Shown here: positions 34,516-42,551 of the stretch, piece by piece | Numbering within the stretch: position 1 is the first letter of the stretch | Layout of the letters: every line of letters begins with the position of its first letter | Made by a program: the position numbers and the translations under genes | Notes under the pieces: generated by a model | What the model was told of the DNA's origin: nothing | Database searches by the model: none | The model's input: only the letters and a program-made list of their open reading frames with translations | Source of the DNA: Eubacteriales bacterium | GTDB taxonomy: Bacteria; Bacillota; Clostridia; Peptostreptococcales; Anaerovoracaceae | Assembly: GCA_028692105.1 (NCBI GenBank) | Contig: JAQUYC010000013.1 | Span: 1-46,061, forward strand | DNA length: 46,061 nucleotides | Direction: 5' to 3'

Positions 34516-37500
34516 TTAGCTAATAGTGATGATCAACTGACCGGTCTTGACCTGCTGTCCCTCTTGGACCAAAATGGATTCGATCGTCCCGTCTTTCGGA
34601 GCAGTAATATTCGTTTCCATCTTCATGGCCTCAATGACTGCAAGGCTTTGCCCCGCCTTAACCTTATCCTGCTTTTTCACAAGAATCTTGATAATTTGGC
34701 CTGGAATGCTTGCTCCGATTTCCGAATTCGACTCAGGGTCAGCTAATATTAACGTGCTTGTTTCTAAGACGCCTATTTTGACCCTCTCGGTCTTATCTTT
34801 AATTCTGATTTCTCTTCTGTTCCCGTTCACTTCAAATTCCAGAGTACGGAAGCCCTCCTGATCCAGCTTGCCCATCTGCAGGTATTGCACTATGAGAACG
34901 CGGCCTTCCGCCACTTCGATCTCACTGGTTTCGCCTTCTGCAAGACCATGGAAGAACACATCGCTTCCCATGCGGCTCACATCCCCGTTCTCCATATAAT
35001 AACGGATGTAGCCTTCAAAGACATCCGGGTAGAGAGCGTAGCTGACCATATCCTTTCTGGCAGGCTCAAAGCTGTATTTCTCTTTCAGATAACGTCCATG
35101 CGCATCCAAGTCCTCCGGCGGAAGCAGTTCCCCCGGCCTGATTGTAATAGGCTTTGCGTCTTTCAGCACCAGGCGTTGAAGTTCCCCGGGGAATCCCCAT
35201 TCGGGCTGACCCATCATACCCTTAAAATATGATATAGCAGAATCAGGAAAATCCATGTTTTTTGCCTTTTCAAAAATATTCTCCGGTGTCAGATCGTTCT
35301 GGACCATGAAAATGGCTAAATCCCCTACCATTTTAGAAGAGGGCGTTACCTTAATAATATCTCCCACCATCTCATTTACAGCCCTGTACATCTCTTTTAC
35401 ATCGTTGAAACGGTGGCCAAGGCCAAAGCTTTCAACCTGGGGCTTCAGATTGGAATACTGCCCTCCCGGTATTTCGTACCGATAGATCTCGGCACTGCCG
35501 AATTTAAGATCCGATTCAAAGTGGGAGTAAACGGGGCGCACTGTAGCCCAGTAATCAGAAAGCTTCTGAAGTCCCTTATAATCAATCTCGGTATCCCTTT
35601 CAGTGTTGCTAAGAGCTGCTACGAGAGAGTTCATGGCAGGCTGGCTGGTGAGCCCGGCCATGCTGTTCAGGGCAGCATCCACAATATCAACTCCCGCATC
35701 TGCAGCCATCAACACTGTTGCACCGCCATTTCCTGTAGTATCATGGGTATGTAGATGGATCGGAATAGAAATCTCATCTTTCAAAGCCCTTATAAGCTTT
35801 GCCGCAGCATAAGGCTTGAGAAGGGCTGACATATCTTTGATAGCCAGAATGTGAGCCCCCATCCGCTCAATTTCTTTTGCTTTTTCAACATAATATTTTA
35901 GAGAATACTTATCTTTCTTCTGATTAAGAATATCTCCGGTGTAGCAGAGGGTGACCTCAGCAAGCTTGTTGCACTTCAATACTTCATCCAGAGCCACCTC
36001 GATTCCCTTAAGCCAGTTCAACGAGTCAAATATACGGAACACGTCGATCCCTGAAGCTGAGGACTCCCTGACGAATTCACGAATCACATTGTCGGGATAA
36101 TTTTTATAGCCGACAGCGTTGGCACCGCGGAACAGCATCTGAAACAAGACGTTTGGAATACGCTTCCGCAGTTCTTCAAGTCTGTCCCAGGGGGATTCAT
36201 GGAGGAAGCGATAAGCTGTGTCAAAGGTTGCTCCTCCCCACATTTCAAGGGAAAAAAGGTCATTCCCATAAACTGAGGTAGCCTTGGCTATTTTAAGAAT
36301 ATCTCTGTTTCTCAGTCTTGTCGCCATGAGGGATTGCTGAGCATCACGCATCGTTGTATCGGTGATCAGAAGTTTCTTCTGCTCCTTTATCCATTTCACT
36401 ACAGCATCGGGTCCGCCCTGCTCAAGAAGCTGCTTAGTACCGCTTAAATTTTCCGGCACTTGAACCTCCGGAACCACGGGAACGTCAAAGCCTGTTTTAT
36501 TTCCTCCGGTCTGGTTTACAATAATTTCACCAAGATAGTTTAAGATCTTGTATTCTTCATCAGTTTGGGCTGAAATATCGAACAGCTGAGGATTTCCAGC
36601 AATAAATGACGTATCGCACTTTCCCTGAAGGAAAGTTTCATGGTTTAATACATTAATTAAAAAGTCGATATTTGATTTAACACCGGTGAGGAAAACTTCT
36701 TTAATTGCTCGAATAGCCTTTCTGGCAGCATCCTCAAACGTTCGGGAATGGGCTGTGGTTTTTACAAGCAGGCTGTCGTAATAGGGGCTGATGATAGCAC
36801 CCGTATAAGCGTTCCCTGCATCCAGGCGGATTCCGAATCCGGAGCCCGAGCGGTAGTAATCGATCCTGCCGGTATCGGGCGCAAAGTGGTTAGCGGGGTC
36901 CTCTGTTGTTATTCTGCATTGGATCGCATATCCCCGGGGTTGGATGGTTTCCTGTGAAGCAATTCCAATTTCTTTCGAATCAAGAGAAAATCCTTCTGCA
37001 ATAAGGATCTGACTTTCCACAATATCATAGCCGGTGGTCATTTCTGTCACGGTGTGTTCCACTTGAATCCGCGGATTCATTTCAATAAAGTAATAATTGT
37101 GGTGTTTGTCCACCAGGAATTCCACGGTTCCGGCACTGCGGTAATTCACGTATTTTGCGATTTTAACAGCATCTTGACAGATTGCTGCTCTTATCTCCTC
37201 CGGCAAGGAAAAAGCCGGGGTAAATTCAATAATTTTTTGATGTCGGCGCTGAATTGAGCAGTCCCTTTCATATAGATGAACTAAATTGCCGTGTTTATCC
37301 CCAAGAACCTGAACCTCGATGTGCTTAGGCCCCTCAATATACTTTTCCACAAAGACATCGTCATTGCCAAAGGCTTTGAGTGCTTCGTTCTGGGTGCTGG
37401 AGAACGCAGCGGCAAGTTCGTTTTCCTTCCGGACGATTCTCATCCCTCTTCCGCCGCCGCCGGCTGCTGCTTTCAGCATGACAGGATAGCCGCCGCACGC

Positions 37501-37959
37501 TTTCACTGCTTCACTTGCCTCCTGAAGGCTGTCAACAGGCTTGTCGAGCCCGGGTACAACGGGAACTCCCGCAGCTTTCGCTACCAGCTTTGACTGGATC
37601 TTATCTCCTAATTGCTCCATCATTTGAGAAGTGGGTCCGATGAATTCAATGCCAACTTCCTCACATTTACGTGCAAACGCAGGGTTCTCCGAGAGAAATC
37701 CATAGCCCGGGTGAATTGCGTCTACACCTTTTTTAAGGGCAAGTTTAATAATAGCATCGATATCTAAATATGCTTCGACGGGTCCCTTGTTTTCGCTGAT
37801 GAGATAAGATTCGCTTGCTTTAGTGCGAAAAAGCGAAAGTTTATCTTCCTTTGAATATATAGCCACGGTTCTGATTCCGAGCTCGTGGCAGGCTCTAATA
37901 ACTCGAATGGCGATTTCGCCTCGATTTGCAATTAATACTCTTTTAAACTTACGTTCCAT
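34516..37959 (-). CDS. pyc: Pyruvate carboxylase
   Basis: A 1147-residue single-chain, biotin-dependent enzyme making oxaloacetate from pyruvate, bicarbonate and ATP. Domain order: biotin carboxylase (about 1-455, with GGGGRGMR and EMNPRIQVEHTVTE), carboxyltransferase (about 530-1000, with DTTMRDAQQSLMATR), and biotinyl domain (about 1075-1147, with Lys1113 in EAMKMETN). Length is that of the usual alpha4 form. The ATG follows AGAGAGG. It is the only long minus-strand gene in its area and has its own promoter. The leader may fold in two ways over the ribosome binding site. It feeds the TCA branch, gluconeogenesis or aspartate synthesis. Confidence 0.97.
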   Translation of the reverse strand: MERKFKRVLIANRGEIAIRVIRACHELGIRTVAIYSKEDKLSLFRTKASESYLISENKGPVEAYLDIDAIIKLALKKGVDAIHPGYGFLSENPAFARKCEEVGIEFIGPTSQMMEQLGDKIQSKLVAKAAGVPVVPGLDKPVDSLQEASEAVKACGGYPVMLKAAAGGGGRGMRIVRKENELAAAFSSTQNEALKAFGNDDVFVEKYIEGPKHIEVQVLGDKHGNLVHLYERDCSIQRRHQKIIEFTPAFSLPEEIRAAICQDAVKIAKYVNYRSAGTVEFLVDKHHNYYFIEMNPRIQVEHTVTEMTTGYDIVESQILIAEGFSLDSKEIGIASQETIQPRGYAIQCRITTEDPANHFAPDTGRIDYYRSGSGFGIRLDAGNAYTGAIISPYYDSLLVKTTAHSRTFEDAARKAIRAIKEVFLTGVKSNIDFLINVLNHETFLQGKCDTSFIAGNPQLFDISAQTDEEYKILNYLGEIIVNQTGGNKTGFDVPVVPEVQVPENLSGTKQLLEQGGPDAVVKWIKEQKKLLITDTTMRDAQQSLMATRLRNRDILKIAKATSVYGNDLFSLEMWGGATFDTAYRFLHESPWDRLEELRKRIPNVLFQMLFRGANAVGYKNYPDNVIREFVRESSASGIDVFRIFDSLNWLKGIEVALDEVLKCNKLAEVTLCYTGDILNQKKDKYSLKYYVEKAKEIERMGAHILAIKDMSALLKPYAAAKLIRALKDEISIPIHLHTHDTTGNGGATVLMAADAGVDIVDAALNSMAGLTSQPAMNSLVAALSNTERDTEIDYKGLQKLSDYWATVRPVYSHFESDLKFGSAEIYRYEIPGGQYSNLKPQVESFGLGHRFNDVKEMYRAVNEMVGDIIKVTPSSKMVGDLAIFMVQNDLTPENIFEKAKNMDFPDSAISYFKGMMGQPEWGFPGELQRLVLKDAKPITIRPGELLPPEDLDAHGRYLKEKYSFEPARKDMVSYALYPDVFEGYIRYYMENGDVSRMGSDVFFHGLAEGETSEIEVAEGRVLIVQYLQMGKLDQEGFRTLEFEVNGNRREIRIKDKTERVKIGVLETSTLILADPESNSEIGASIPGQIIKILVKKQDKVKAGQSLAVIEAMKMETNITAPKDGTIESILVQEGQQVKTGQLIITIS

Positions 37960-37964
37960 TGTTA

Positions 37965-37998
37965 GACCTCTCTTAGGTCAACTTCTCTTAGTTAGACC
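37965..37998 (-). promoter_or_regulatory. Two mutually exclusive leader hairpins before pyc
   Basis: In the mRNA, GGUCUAACU (37990-37998) can pair with AGUUGACC (37976-37983). Alternatively GACCU (37975-37979) can pair with AGGUC (37965-37969), which buries the AGAGAGG ribosome binding site (37967-37973). Both use the same GACC, so only one can form. The arrangement fits control of translation, but the ligand or signal is unknown. Confidence 0.4.
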
Positions 37999-38025
37999 TT
38001 TCATGTGAATAGAAATATTCATGAT

Positions 38026-38054
38026 AGTTTACTATTTTCTGCCCCGGAAGTCAA
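38026..38054 (-). promoter_or_regulatory. Promoter of pyc
   Basis: On the minus strand: TTGACT, 17-bp spacer, TAAACT. The transcript would start near 38019, within a small hairpin (TGAATA-GAAA-TATTCA, 38006-38021). Confidence 0.5.
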
Positions 38055-38186
38055 TAGTTCTGATTTGAATGGCATTATTGCGGAATGTGTTCTTACAGAC
38101 TTTGAATTTCTATCTAACTTCACCTCAACATTATCAATGTAAGATTAGACTGGATAATCGGTCCAAAAATGAAAGAGGTAAACGAA

Positions 38187-38342
38187 ATGCAAAAAATATT
38201 AGTCATTGAGGATGAATTAAATATTTGTAAATTGATATCCTATAATTATCATCGTAAATACAGAGAAGGGGAGGAGGAACATTTATTTAACAAAAGCTTA
38301 ACAAAACCTTTATTGGCATTTAACAATGGCTCTGTAAGATAA
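38187..38342 (+). pseudogene. Truncated PhoB/PhoP-type response regulator
   Basis: A 51-codon ORF with AGAGG 9 nt before ATG 38187. The first 20 residues (MQKILVIEDELNICKLISYN) are a standard receiver-domain start of the PhoB/OmpR group, with the acidic pocket pair ED. After that the similarity stops: the phosphoryl-accepting aspartate, the rest of the receiver and the whole DNA-binding domain are absent. The remaining 31 codons read through PhoP-box-like repeats of the pstS control region. I infer a deletion that joined the 5' end of the regulator gene to the pstS promoter. A non-functional fragment is most likely. Confidence 0.75.
38287..38325 (+). promoter_or_regulatory. Pho-box-like array upstream of pstS
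   Basis: Four hexamers at exact 11-bp steps: TTAACA (38287), TTAACA (38298), TTTATT (38309) and TTAACA (38320). This is the direct-repeat layout of PhoP boxes (TTAACA-like with 5-bp gaps) in Gram-positive bacteria. A TAAGAT at 38335-38340 may be the -10 box. It predicts induction of pstS when phosphate is scarce. Confidence 0.75.
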
Positions 38343-38397
38343 GAAATGTAAAAAACAAGAAGATAAAAAATTATAAGATTCGAGAAAGGAAAACAAA

Positions 38398-39258
38398 ATG
38401 AAAAAAATCTTAGCGATTGCATTAATCATGATATTAGCACTTGGAACATTTGCAGGTTGTGGCAGCAACGAGGAAACTCCGGCTCCGGATGCAACAGAAG
38501 TTACAGGGACCGTTGTAACAGCAGGATCAACATCCGTACAGCCATTATCAGAAGAATTAGCAGCAGCATTTATGGATGCAAATCCCGGAATTACTGTAGA
38601 AGTACAGGGTGGCGGATCAGGCCAGGGAATCAAAGCAATAGCAGAAAAGATAGCTGACTTTGGCGCATTATCAAGAAATGTAAAGGATGAAGAAAAAGCA
38701 TCCGTAGCAGAAGAATTCGTTATAGCTAAGGACGGAGTTGCAGTAGTTGTTAACCCTGAATCCACAGTAGAAAACCTTACAATCGAACAGATCAAAAAAA
38801 TCTACATAGGCGAGATCACCAACTGGCGTGAAGTCGGTGGCGAAGATGCTCCTATCGTAGTAGTTAGCAGAGAAGAAGGTTCCGGCACGAGAGGTGCATT
38901 CACAGAGATCACAAAGGTCTTGTCAAAGAATGACGCCGGCGAAGAAGTTGACAATACAACAAAAGACTCTCTGATTCAGGGCTCAACCGGAGCAGTTATG
39001 CAGACTATTGCAACTACTCCTAACACAATCGGATATGTATCCCTCGGTTCACTGAGCGACACAGTAAAAGCAGTTAGTGTAGAAGGTGTTGCACCATCAA
39101 ACGAAACTGTACTTGCTGGTGACTACCAAATCTCAAGACCGTTCCTCTATGTTAGAGGCGGAGACATGACAGAAGCTGCCCAGCTCTTTGTCGACTTTAT
39201 CATGAGTGCAGAGGGTCAGGCGATAGTAGAAGACAACGGATTTATTCCGGTTATCTAA
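38398..39258 (+). CDS. pstS: Phosphate-binding lipoprotein PstS
   Basis: A 286-residue lipoprotein with a signal peptide ending in FAGC. The phosphate-binding pattern is present in AGSTSVQPLSEELA, GGGSGQGIKAI and SREEGSGTRGAFTE. It captures phosphate outside the membrane for the Pst ABC transporter. ATG 38398 follows AAAGGA. No pstC, pstA, pstB or phoU follows: a perfect terminator ends the gene 26 bp downstream, so the rest of the transporter must be elsewhere. Control by the Pho-box-like array upstream is likely. Confidence 0.94.
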   Translation: MKKILAIALIMILALGTFAGCGSNEETPAPDATEVTGTVVTAGSTSVQPLSEELAAAFMDANPGITVEVQGGGSGQGIKAIAEKIADFGALSRNVKDEEKASVAEEFVIAKDGVAVVVNPESTVENLTIEQIKKIYIGEITNWREVGGEDAPIVVVSREEGSGTRGAFTEITKVLSKNDAGEEVDNTTKDSLIQGSTGAVMQTIATTPNTIGYVSLGSLSDTVKAVSVEGVAPSNETVLAGDYQISRPFLYVRGGDMTEAAQLFVDFIMSAEGQAIVEDNGFIPVI

Positions 39259-39284
39259 ATTTCTTCTTCATTATAATAGTAAGC

Positions 39285-39316
39285 AAAAAGCCTTCCGCAT
39301 AATCGGAAGGCTTTTT
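39285..39316. terminator. Bidirectional terminator after pstS
   Basis: A perfect 13-bp stem (39285-39297 with 39304-39316), A-run on the left, T-run on the right; it sits between two convergent genes. Confidence 0.92.
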
Positions 39317-39342
39317 CGTTGCATGATGGACGGTTTGGCATT

Positions 39343-40002
39343 TTATAGTAAACTGAAGCCCCATTCATTCCACTTCCAAACGTAAGTCTGCACAAGCCCG
39401 TCAGGGTCGATTGAGTACTGCGGCCCGGCAGCTTTACGATATTGACCTTCATCAACGACGAGTTCATTCTGCCCGTCGCCGTTTATGTCAAGTATGTCGA
39501 TGGAAAGGATCGGCCGGTCAAGGTCTGATGAGCACCAAACAGGCTTAAACATATCCTTCTCAAGTTTATATACAAAAAGATGGTTCTTATAGCTATCATC
39601 TTTTCCGGTGTGCCAGAATGGCCGGATTTTACCGAAACTGCCCTTTTTCCATAGACTGAAAATTAGTTCTGCTTTGCCGTCATTGTTAACGTCACCCAGG
39701 GAAAAAGTTCCTAATTGCCATTCGGCAGGTGTTTTCCAAAGATCCTGATCATCCTTCCTGACTGTAAGAGTCTTTTCCGAAAGACAATATTCTTCTATTA
39801 TTCCATCACCGTCAAGGTCATCCGTTTTGATAATCAACTGCGCTGAATCATCGGCATCTGTCGGCAAAGAGTTAGCAATCAGTGCAATGCCAAGAAGTAA
39901 TATTAGACATATACCCACTAATAGACTAACTGGCAACCGAGTGCACGGTGATTGGCTGCCCTTAAGCAGCTTGTAAGGCAATCCACGCATCTGCCTTGTC
40001 AT
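39343..40002 (-). CDS. Membrane-anchored FG-GAP/VCBS-like repeat protein
   Basis: A 219-residue protein with one membrane helix (about residues 25-45) and an outward-facing C-terminal part. Three acidic repeats resemble calcium-binding FG-GAP or dockerin-like loops: DLDGDGIIEEY, DVNNDGKAELIF and DINGDGQNELVV. It probably folds as a partial beta-propeller. The catalytic role is unknown. It lies 26 bp downstream of the DUF3160 lipoprotein on the same strand, so the two are likely one operon and may act together at the cell surface. The start is ATG 40000-40002 with AGG 8 nt upstream. Confidence 0.75.
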   Translation of the reverse strand: MTRQMRGLPYKLLKGSQSPCTRLPVSLLVGICLILLLGIALIANSLPTDADDSAQLIIKTDDLDGDGIIEEYCLSEKTLTVRKDDQDLWKTPAEWQLGTFSLGDVNNDGKAELIFSLWKKGSFGKIRPFWHTGKDDSYKNHLFVYKLEKDMFKPVWCSSDLDRPILSIDILDINGDGQNELVVDEGQYRKAAGPQYSIDPDGLVQTYVWKWNEWGFSLL

Positions 40003-40028
40003 TTAGGTACCTCGCTCTCTTTGCTCAC

Positions 40029-42200
40029 TTACTCTTCGCTCGGTGCGGTGTAAACCCTGGTCCATAACGGGGGTTTAGGAGTTGTGCCGTTTTCCAGCAT
40101 TTCCTTCCATTTTGAATCCGTCAGTCGGTCATTTGCCGGCCAAGGAAATTCATAGTGCGAGTAAACAGCTCCTTTTGCAATGCGCAATGTACCATCCACA
40201 GGTACCACTGCATATATACTATTGACAAATCCGGTTCCTACTTCCAGAACCTGGCCGTTGGGATCCGTTGCAACATCTGCAATCAGAGCCGCAGGGTTGT
40301 TTTCATATATAGCTGATGGGTGATCAACACCCATGTCCTTCATGGCTTCGAGCCAGAGGTGTTCAAGCTGCCCTCCGAAGCTTTCGATCAACTCGTATTC
40401 TTCATCAGTAAGAGGTTTTTGTGCCAGCTCCTCCTCAGCAATAACTTTCAGCTTTAAAGACAGCTCCTCCATGAGCAATAGGGAATCACGAGTACTTTCC
40501 GAAAGCAAATTCCTGCTTTCCAACCCTTCATAGGTCATTCGAGTCAGTGCGGCAAGCCGTCCATATACTACGGGATTAGGCTCGACATAACCTCGGAAGT
40601 CTTCGCTTTCAAGACCTCCGCCCATTTCTGCATAAACCTGTTTTGCGTACAGTATGGTATCATGCTTAAGTTCGGCCCAGCTGCCTAAATAAGTCTCCAG
40701 CTGTTTTCCGTTCCAGGCTTGATTCTGCATAAATGAGGGATATCCTTTCCCTTTAGACTCTGTGAGCGGTTCTAAAGTATACAGCCAGGTCCAATATAGG
40801 TTTTGAGTCCGAATGCCTTCATCTAAAGATGCTATATCAATCCGAAGGTTTTCCATATTCTCAGGATACTTTTTATAGTTGGTTTCACCAATATCTTTTA
40901 AGATGGAATAAGCTGTATCAGAGCCCATGGCGGCAGGGATATCCAGCCCGTTTGGAAGCATCCTGTGTTCTCCGATCTCGTTTTCCAGTACTTCGCGATA
41001 TATAAGGCGCTGAAAAATCGAAGCGTCAGGGGTGAAGCGCTGCCCCATAAATCGGAATCCCTTTATATCCTGTTCGCGATCAGGCTGTATGTCTGCATTA
41101 TAGATCGGTATGGAGTTAAGAGCCGGAGGATTCGCGTCCTTTAGAGCAACGCGGAAAGCATTCCATTGATCGGAATCATCATCCGCTAACTGATTAAGAG
41201 ATGGGATCCCTTTATAGGTGTTTTTTAAAAGCCGATGATATTGAATGATTCCCAGGTCATCACTTTTTCCAACAAAAAAGTTAGTAGGCTCATAGATACG
41301 GTTCCAGCGATCAAAGTCCTCCTGACTGCTGAGGAGCAGGGTAATCAGGGCGGCAGACTTTGTTTCATCCTCATTGGAAGCACGAAAAGTCATACGCCCA
41401 TACCACATCATAGTCTGAAAATAGGTCTCGAGCTCCTCGGACTTCACATAATGTCCACGGGGGATATACTGAGTGTAATCCTCATTTAATATTTGAACCG
41501 GGTCGCTGTCGGAATTGCCCATATTCATGACAGGAGATGGAATGAAGAATTCCTCATGTGCAGCAATTTGCTGCAATTCCTGCTCTACCTCTTTGCGAAC
41601 ATAAGTCGGTATATTTGAATCGGGATTTAATAGACGCGCTGCCACAGTAAAAAAGGCCACATTGCGTCTGGCAGCGTTTTCCCAATCTGTGCTTTTCAGT
41701 TGCTCATATTGGTCTTGACTTTCAATCAGCATCGATTCTGTCAGAGTATTTAATTCGGATCGCAAGGTGTTTTTTTCTAATGTTCTCAGCAAGTGACTGA
41801 AATACAGATGGTAATTATGCATCATTGCATCGGTCGTAATAAAGTTAGGAATAGAGTCATATCGATTGACTTCATATATACTGAAAAATTCTCGCCACGG
41901 ACTTGAAACTACCACAAAACCATTATTAATAAGAAGGTCTTGAGCTTTCGCAGAGAAATCAAATCGATCTTTGTTAGTTATATTACTTAAGTCGTCATCG
42001 ACACTATAGGCTTCAATTGTCGGCTCAAGTGTTACAGGAACCTCCCGATATGGAGCAAAAACGACAGACTCTGCCCCCAAAGAGACAAGCGTACGGTCAG
42101 GCTCGGATTGAGAGGAAGATCGGCAGCCGGTAAAGCTGACTGGCAGCAGCAGTGCTATGACTAAAATCAGACAAATAAAAGCAGTTTTTTGCTTTTTCAT
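40029..42200 (-). CDS. DUF3160 lipoprotein
   Basis: A 723-residue lipoprotein (signal peptide with lipobox FTGC). The mature part is a long, mostly alpha-helical region of the DUF3160 family, with TDAMMHNYHLYFSHLLRTLE early and GTGFVNSIYAVVPVDG near the C-terminus. The domain has no assigned activity; I do not see a standard catalytic motif. The ATG follows GGGGTGGG. It is first in a two-gene minus-strand operon with the FG-GAP-like membrane protein, and the pair may form a surface complex. Confidence 0.8.
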   Translation of the reverse strand: MKKQKTAFICLILVIALLLPVSFTGCRSSSQSEPDRTLVSLGAESVVFAPYREVPVTLEPTIEAYSVDDDLSNITNKDRFDFSAKAQDLLINNGFVVVSSPWREFFSIYEVNRYDSIPNFITTDAMMHNYHLYFSHLLRTLEKNTLRSELNTLTESMLIESQDQYEQLKSTDWENAARRNVAFFTVAARLLNPDSNIPTYVRKEVEQELQQIAAHEEFFIPSPVMNMGNSDSDPVQILNEDYTQYIPRGHYVKSEELETYFQTMMWYGRMTFRASNEDETKSAALITLLLSSQEDFDRWNRIYEPTNFFVGKSDDLGIIQYHRLLKNTYKGIPSLNQLADDDSDQWNAFRVALKDANPPALNSIPIYNADIQPDREQDIKGFRFMGQRFTPDASIFQRLIYREVLENEIGEHRMLPNGLDIPAAMGSDTAYSILKDIGETNYKKYPENMENLRIDIASLDEGIRTQNLYWTWLYTLEPLTESKGKGYPSFMQNQAWNGKQLETYLGSWAELKHDTILYAKQVYAEMGGGLESEDFRGYVEPNPVVYGRLAALTRMTYEGLESRNLLSESTRDSLLLMEELSLKLKVIAEEELAQKPLTDEEYELIESFGGQLEHLWLEAMKDMGVDHPSAIYENNPAALIADVATDPNGQVLEVGTGFVNSIYAVVPVDGTLRIAKGAVYSHYEFPWPANDRLTDSKWKEMLENGTTPKPPLWTRVYTAPSEE

Positions 42201-42551
42201 AAGAACCCACCCCTTTTTGTACTTATATTATTAAATTTCTAAATTAAAGAAGCGTTTTAATCGTGTTAATACAGGTAATCACAAATCATTGGTTTGTGAT
42301 TTTCATTCGAATAGCATTATATTATTAGACGGTGATAAATAAACCCTTGTTCCCAGTATATACCATTAAATGCATTAATGGGCTCTGTTTTATTTTTTAA
42401 ACAATATAACCGTCAGGCAAAAGTAAGGTTATGACGGGGTCGGAAATTATTTTGATGTTTAACAATCGGCCGGATTATGTTTTAATATATATAAACAGAG
42501 AAAATTGAGACAGAAATAGAATCAGATAGATTTCAATGGCATGGGGGTTAG
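42201..42551. other. Divergent intergenic region between DUF3160 and sigma-54 activator genes
   Basis: The 351-bp gap holds a 9-bp perfect inverted repeat, AATCACAAA-TCATTGG-TTTGTGATT (42277-42301), and a plus-strand promoter near its right end. I see no gene, tRNA or riboswitch core. The minus-strand promoter for the DUF3160 operon could not be placed with confidence. Confidence 0.6.
42459..42488 (+). promoter_or_regulatory. Promoter of the sigma-54 activator gene
   Basis: TTAACA (42459-42464), 18-bp spacer, TAATAT (42483-42488). The spacer contains a near-palindrome around CGGCCG. Confidence 0.4.

Noticed and set aside
34516-37959. Plus-strand frames of up to 115 codons inside pyruvate carboxylase
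   Set aside because: They are shadows of a highly conserved gene on the other strand and lack ribosome binding sites and domains.
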